Positions 4,302-7,397 of a stretch of 7,397 nucleotides of DNA are shown one piece after another. The translations under genes and the position numbers were made by a program. Every line of letters begins with the position of its first letter. Positions within the stretch are counted from its first letter, which is position 1. Source of the DNA: Xanthobacteraceae bacterium (GTDB taxonomy: Bacteria > Pseudomonadota > Alphaproteobacteria > Rhizobiales > Xanthobacteraceae); contig JASHQO010000226.1 in assembly GCA_030039105.1 (NCBI GenBank), forward strand, positions 1 to 7,397, in the 5' to 3' direction. Under the pieces are notes generated by a model. The model saw only the letters and a list, made by a program, of their open reading frames with translations. It had not been told where the DNA came from and searched no databases.

Positions 4302-5909
4302 ATGCCACACGACCGCCCGGACCGGCCTGCGCCGCGGCCGCCGCCGGACGGCGCCGAGGCGCATTACATCCGCGGCGGCGAGCTGAGAAGGCAGCAACGC
4401 CGCGACGAAGCGCTCGCGGCCTTCGATGCGGCCATCGCGGTGCGGCCGGATTATGCCGAAGCGCACAACAGCCGCGGCATCGTGCTGGCAAGCCTCGGTC
4501 GGCTCACCGAAGCACTCGACGGTTTCGACACCGCGATTGCGCACAAGCCGGACTACGCCGAAGCGTTCAACAACCGCGGCATGATCCTGCAGGACCTGCA
4601 GCGCCTCGACCAGGCGCTCGACAGTTTCCGCCAGGCGATCGCGCTGCAGCCGCAAAACGCGCGGGCCTGCAACAACCTCGGCGCCGCATTGTGGGACGCC
4701 GGGCGTTTCGACGCGGCGATCGACGCTTGCGACAAGGCGATCGCGCTGCAACCGGGCTACGCCGAAGCGCACTACAATCGCGCGCTCGCGTTGCAGGATC
4801 TGTGGCGGCTCGACGAGGCGCTCGCCGGCTACCGCGCCGCGATCGCGCTGCGGCCGGATTACGCCGCGGCCTACGCCAATCTCGGCATCGTGCTGCAGCA
4901 GCTCGGCCGTCCCGAAGACGCCATCGCGGCGTATGAGCAAGTCAGGACGATCGGCGGCGCTCACCTTGCCGAGGCCAACACCAATCGGAGCTACAGCCTG
5001 CTGCAGCTCGGACGCTTCGCGCAAGGCTGGCCGTTGCACGAGTGGCGCACCAAAGTGCCAGGAGCGGCCGGCAGCCGTCGTTTCGCGCAGCCGCTTTGGC
5101 TCGGCAACGAGGACATCCGCAACAAAAGCCTGTTCATCCCTTGGGAACAGGGTTTTGGCGACACGCTGCAATTCGGCCGCTACGCCATGCTGGCGCAAGC
5201 GCGCGGCGCGCAGGTGACGATGTCGGTGCAGAAACCGCTCTATCGGCTGTTCCGGCAATCAAGCTCCGCCATCGCCATCCTCGGCGGCGACGACGCGCCG
5301 GCGGCGTTCGATTATTATTGTCCGCTGATGAGCCTGCCGCTCGCATTCGGCACCACGCTCGACAGCATTCCCGCGGGCGCGCCGTACCTTGTCGCCGATC
5401 CGCAGTTGCGCGAGGCATGGCGGGCGCGCGTCCCACCATCGGACAAGCCGCGGATCGGCGTGGTATGGAGCGGCAACGCCAAGCAAAAAAACGACCGCAA
5501 CCGCTCGATCGGGCTCGCGGCATTCGCGCCGGTGCTATCGGCCGACGCGCAATGGATAGCGCTGCAGCCCGAAATCGGGGACAGCGATGCGGCGCTGCTC
5601 GCCGCACATCCGCAAGTGCTGCCGTTTCCCGCCGGCGTCGGCGATTTTGCCGATACCGCGGCCATTATCGACCTCCTCGACCTCGTCATCACCGTCGACA
5701 CCGGCGTTGCCCATCTCGCCGGCGCGATGGGCAAACCGGTCTGGATCATGCTGGCGTTCAATGCCGACTGGCGCTGGCTGCTCGGCCGCGACGACTGTCC
5801 TTGGTATCCGAGCGCGCGATTGTTCCGGCAGCAGCGCATCGGCGCCTGGGACAGCGTGGTGGCGCGCGTCACGGCGGAGCTCGACGCCTTGATGCGATCG
5901 CGGCCGTGA
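4302..5909 (+). CDS. TPR-repeat protein with C-terminal GT9-like glycosyltransferase domain
   Basis: A 535-residue two-part protein. Residues 18-221 hold six 34-residue tetratricopeptide units, each of the form AEAHYNRALALQDLWRLDEA, and a degenerate seventh unit follows. The region from about residue 255 resembles glycosyltransferase family 9 and related TPR-glycosyltransferases: WEQGFGDTLQF (281-291), RIGVVWSGN (384-392) and VDTGVAHLAGAMGKPVW starting at residue 465, which matches the conserved nucleotide-sugar-binding segment of heptosyltransferases. It has no signal peptide or membrane segment, so it is probably cytoplasmic. It likely transfers a sugar to a protein or glycan acceptor held by the TPRs; acceptor and donor are unknown. 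I start at the ATG at 4302 because the frame upstream (GTG 4170, ATG 4191) reads like non-coding arginine-rich sequence next to the tRNA promoter. There is no clear Shine-Dalgarno site. It is followed after 67 bases by another TPR gene, probably in one operon. Confidence 0.88.
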   Translation: MPHDRPDRPAPRPPPDGAEAHYIRGGELRRQQRRDEALAAFDAAIAVRPDYAEAHNSRGIVLASLGRLTEALDGFDTAIAHKPDYAEAFNNRGMILQDLQRLDQALDSFRQAIALQPQNARACNNLGAALWDAGRFDAAIDACDKAIALQPGYAEAHYNRALALQDLWRLDEALAGYRAAIALRPDYAAAYANLGIVLQQLGRPEDAIAAYEQVRTIGGAHLAEANTNRSYSLLQLGRFAQGWPLHEWRTKVPGAAGSRRFAQPLWLGNEDIRNKSLFIPWEQGFGDTLQFGRYAMLAQARGAQVTMSVQKPLYRLFRQSSSAIAILGGDDAPAAFDYYCPLMSLPLAFGTTLDSIPAGAPYLVADPQLREAWRARVPPSDKPRIGVVWSGNAKQKNDRNRSIGLAAFAPVLSADAQWIALQPEIGDSDAALLAAHPQVLPFPAGVGDFADTAAIIDLLDLVITVDTGVAHLAGAMGKPVWIMLAFNADWRWLLGRDDCPWYPSARLFRQQRIGAWDSVVARVTAELDALMRSRP

Positions 5910-5952
5910 CGTTGACCCGTCCCGGCCGGTTCGCTAGCAAAAAGCCGCAGTA

Positions 5953-5968
5953 GCCATTGAGCCATTGA
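5953..5968 (+). repeat. 8-bp tandem repeat between the two TPR genes
   Basis: GCCATTGA occurs twice in a row in the 67-base gap between the TPR genes, ending nine bases before the second start codon. There is no terminator-like hairpin in the gap, which supports co-transcription. The only ribosome-site-like sequence is a weak AGG just after the repeat. Confidence 0.5.
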
Positions 5969-5976
5969 CAGGCGCC

Positions 5977-7397
5977 ATGAACCGGCAACAACGGCGAGCC
6001 GCGCGGCGTTCCGGCGGCAGGGCCCCGTTTGGCGCCGCGCCGCAGAACGGCGCGGTGGCGGCCCTGTTCAACGAGGCGTTGGCGCACCATCAGACCGGCA
6101 ACGTCGCCGAGGCGGAACGCCGCTATCGCAAAATCCTCGAACTGGCGCCGGGCCACGCCGACAGCCTGCACAATCTCGGCGTCATCGCCTTGCAGCGCGG
6201 CGACGCGGCGGCGGGTATCGAGCTGATCGGCAAGGCCGTCGCGGTCAACGATCGGGTTGCCGACTATCACTACAATCTGGCGCTCGCAGCGCGAACGCTC
6301 AACCGCGGCGACGAAGCGGTGGCGCATCTGCAGCGCGCCATTGCGCTGCGTCCCGACTACACGCTCGCGCATCTCAATCTCGGCAACGTGCACCGCGAGC
6401 AAGGCCGCGTTACCGACGCGGTCGCCTGCTATGAGCGCGTTATCGCGCTTGGCCCGAATGCCGCCGCGGCGCGGTTCAATCTCGGCAACGTCCTGGCGCA
6501 GCAGAACAGGCTCGATGAAGCGATCGGCCACTACAAACAGGCGGTGGCGCAGAATCCCACCCACGCTGAAGCGCATGCCGCGTTGGCTGCCGCGCTTGCC
6601 GCGCAGGGCCGTGCCGGCGAAGCGATCTTTCATTTCGAGCGGGCGCTGACGCTGCGGCCCGGCATGCCTGGCGTCAACGAGGGCCTGAGCAAGGCCCTTG
6701 CGGCGGTAGGCGAACTTGGCCTTGCGGTTCGAGCCGCGGCCGGCGCGCTCGAGCTCAACGAAACCGACGACACCAGGCTGCTGTTCGTCCACTCCGTGCG
6801 GCAGGTCCGCTTCACCACGGAGAATCCGGCGTTGCGCAAGCTGGTGCTGCGGGCGCTCCGCGAAGGCTGGGCCCGTCCGCGCGACCTCGGACAAGCGGGC
6901 ATCAGCGCGGTCCGGCTCAACCGGGCCGTCGCCGATCTGATCGCGCGCGCCCACGCGGCATGGCCGGCGCGTCTGCCGGCCGGCGATCTGCTCGGCCCGT
7001 CGGGCGCCGGCGCGCTGGCGCGTGACGAATTGCTGTGCGCGTTGCTCGAGCACGATCTGCTGGCGGACGTCGATCTCGAGCGGGTCTTCACCGGCATGCG
7101 CCATGCGTTGCTGGCGCGGGCCACAACCGACGAGCCGCCGGACGAGCCGCTACTCGGCTTGTGCTGCGCGCTCGCCCGGCAGTGCTTCGTCAACCAATAC
7201 GTCTATGCGCTGACCGATGGCGAAGCCGAACAGGCGCAGCAATTGCGGCAGGCGCTCGATCGGGCGCTGGCCGCGGGCAAGTCCTGCCCGGCGCTGTGGC
7301 CGGCCGTCGTCGGCGCCTATTTTCCGCTGCACAAGCTCGCCAACGGCGGCGCCCTGCTCGACCGCACTTGGCCGCAGAGCCTGCGCGATCTTCTGGT
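5977..7397 (+). CDS. TPR-repeat protein, probable TPR-methyltransferase fusion (3' end beyond window)
   Basis: The frame is open from the ATG at 5977 to the window edge, giving 473 residues without a stop. It begins MNRQQRRAARR, then has about seven TPR units (residues 26-264) such as AEAERRYRKILELAPGHADS and LAHLNLGNVHREQGR. Residues 265-473 are not TPR. They contain LLFVHSVRQVRFTTENPALR, LARQCFVNQYVYALTDGEAE and a WPAVVGAYFPLHKL segment, which I recognise as the linker between TPRs and a class I SAM-dependent methyltransferase in rhizobial proteins. The methyltransferase itself is not in the window, so that function is a prediction. It shares TPR architecture with the upstream glycosyltransferase gene, lies 67 bases after it and probably belongs to the same operon. 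No signal peptide; likely cytoplasmic. The ribosome site is weak (AGG about five bases before the ATG). Confidence 0.85.
   Translation, partial: MNRQQRRAARRSGGRAPFGAAPQNGAVAALFNEALAHHQTGNVAEAERRYRKILELAPGHADSLHNLGVIALQRGDAAAGIELIGKAVAVNDRVADYHYNLALAARTLNRGDEAVAHLQRAIALRPDYTLAHLNLGNVHREQGRVTDAVACYERVIALGPNAAAARFNLGNVLAQQNRLDEAIGHYKQAVAQNPTHAEAHAALAAALAAQGRAGEAIFHFERALTLRPGMPGVNEGLSKALAAVGELGLAVRAAAGALELNETDDTRLLFVHSVRQVRFTTENPALRKLVLRALREGWARPRDLGQAGISAVRLNRAVADLIARAHAAWPARLPAGDLLGPSGAGALARDELLCALLEHDLLADVDLERVFTGMRHALLARATTDEPPDEPLLGLCCALARQCFVNQYVYALTDGEAEQAQQLRQALDRALAAGKSCPALWPAVVGAYFPLHKLANGGALLDRTWPQSLRDLL

Noticed and set aside
4185..5258. Minus-strand open frame of 357 codons opposite the first TPR gene
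   Set aside because: It mirrors the TPR periodicity in antisense and has no independent motif; codon-bias shadow.
5869..7104. Minus-strand open frame of 411 codons opposite the second TPR gene
   Set aside because: Antisense shadow; the plus-strand frame from 5977 carries clear TPR units and runs open to the edge.
1..7397. CRISPR array, insertion sequence ends or an origin
   Set aside because: No regularly spaced repeats with variable spacers, no paired terminal inverted repeats with a transposase, and no origin-like repeat cluster were seen.

Overview
The window looks like chromosomal DNA from a high-GC alphaproteobacterium of the Hyphomicrobiales, probably Bradyrhizobium, Rhodopseudomonas or a close relative. 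Three things point there: the porin is of the rhizobial porin_2/RopA type, the antitoxin is of the MazE-like DUF3018 type common in that group, and the TPR-glycosyltransferase and TPR-methyltransferase-like proteins match families expanded in it. The assignment comes from remembered protein families, not from a search.

Layout. Bases 36-1547 (minus strand) carry a complete outer-membrane porin with a signal peptide and a strong Shine-Dalgarno site. Upstream of it, about 1548-1900, is a long leader and control region. It contains a G-rich tract that fits a G-quadruplex pattern, a repeated 10-mer, several inverted repeats and a perfect 16-bp AT-rich palindrome. Bases about 1900-2750 contain no gene I can recognise, only a 17-bp tandem duplication and short open frames without family resemblance.

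Bases 2785-3362 (plus) hold a compact MazE/MazF-type toxin-antitoxin operon whose genes overlap by ATGA, preceded by a perfect 14-bp palindrome that probably serves as its operator. Directly behind it, 3427-4087, is the broken C-terminal part of a large serine recombinase. It has lost its catalytic domain and carries three frameshifts. Its last codons are read from the antisense of the 3' end of a tRNA-Ser(GCU) gene (4058-4150, minus), so this is the relic of an integrated element that used the tRNA 3' end as its attachment site. The toxin-antitoxin pair appears intact beside this relic.

Divergent from the tRNA is a pair of TPR genes on the plus strand, about 67 bp apart and probably co-transcribed. 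The first (4302-5909) has six to seven TPR units followed by a glycosyltransferase-family-9-like domain. The second (5977 to beyond the right edge) has about seven TPR units followed by a linker region that I recognise from TPR-methyltransferase fusions; its catalytic end lies outside the window. Together they suggest glycan or glycoprotein modification.

I do not see a clearly new system. The most interesting items are the toxin-antitoxin module beside the recombinase fossil at tRNA-Ser, and the structured G-rich leader of the porin.
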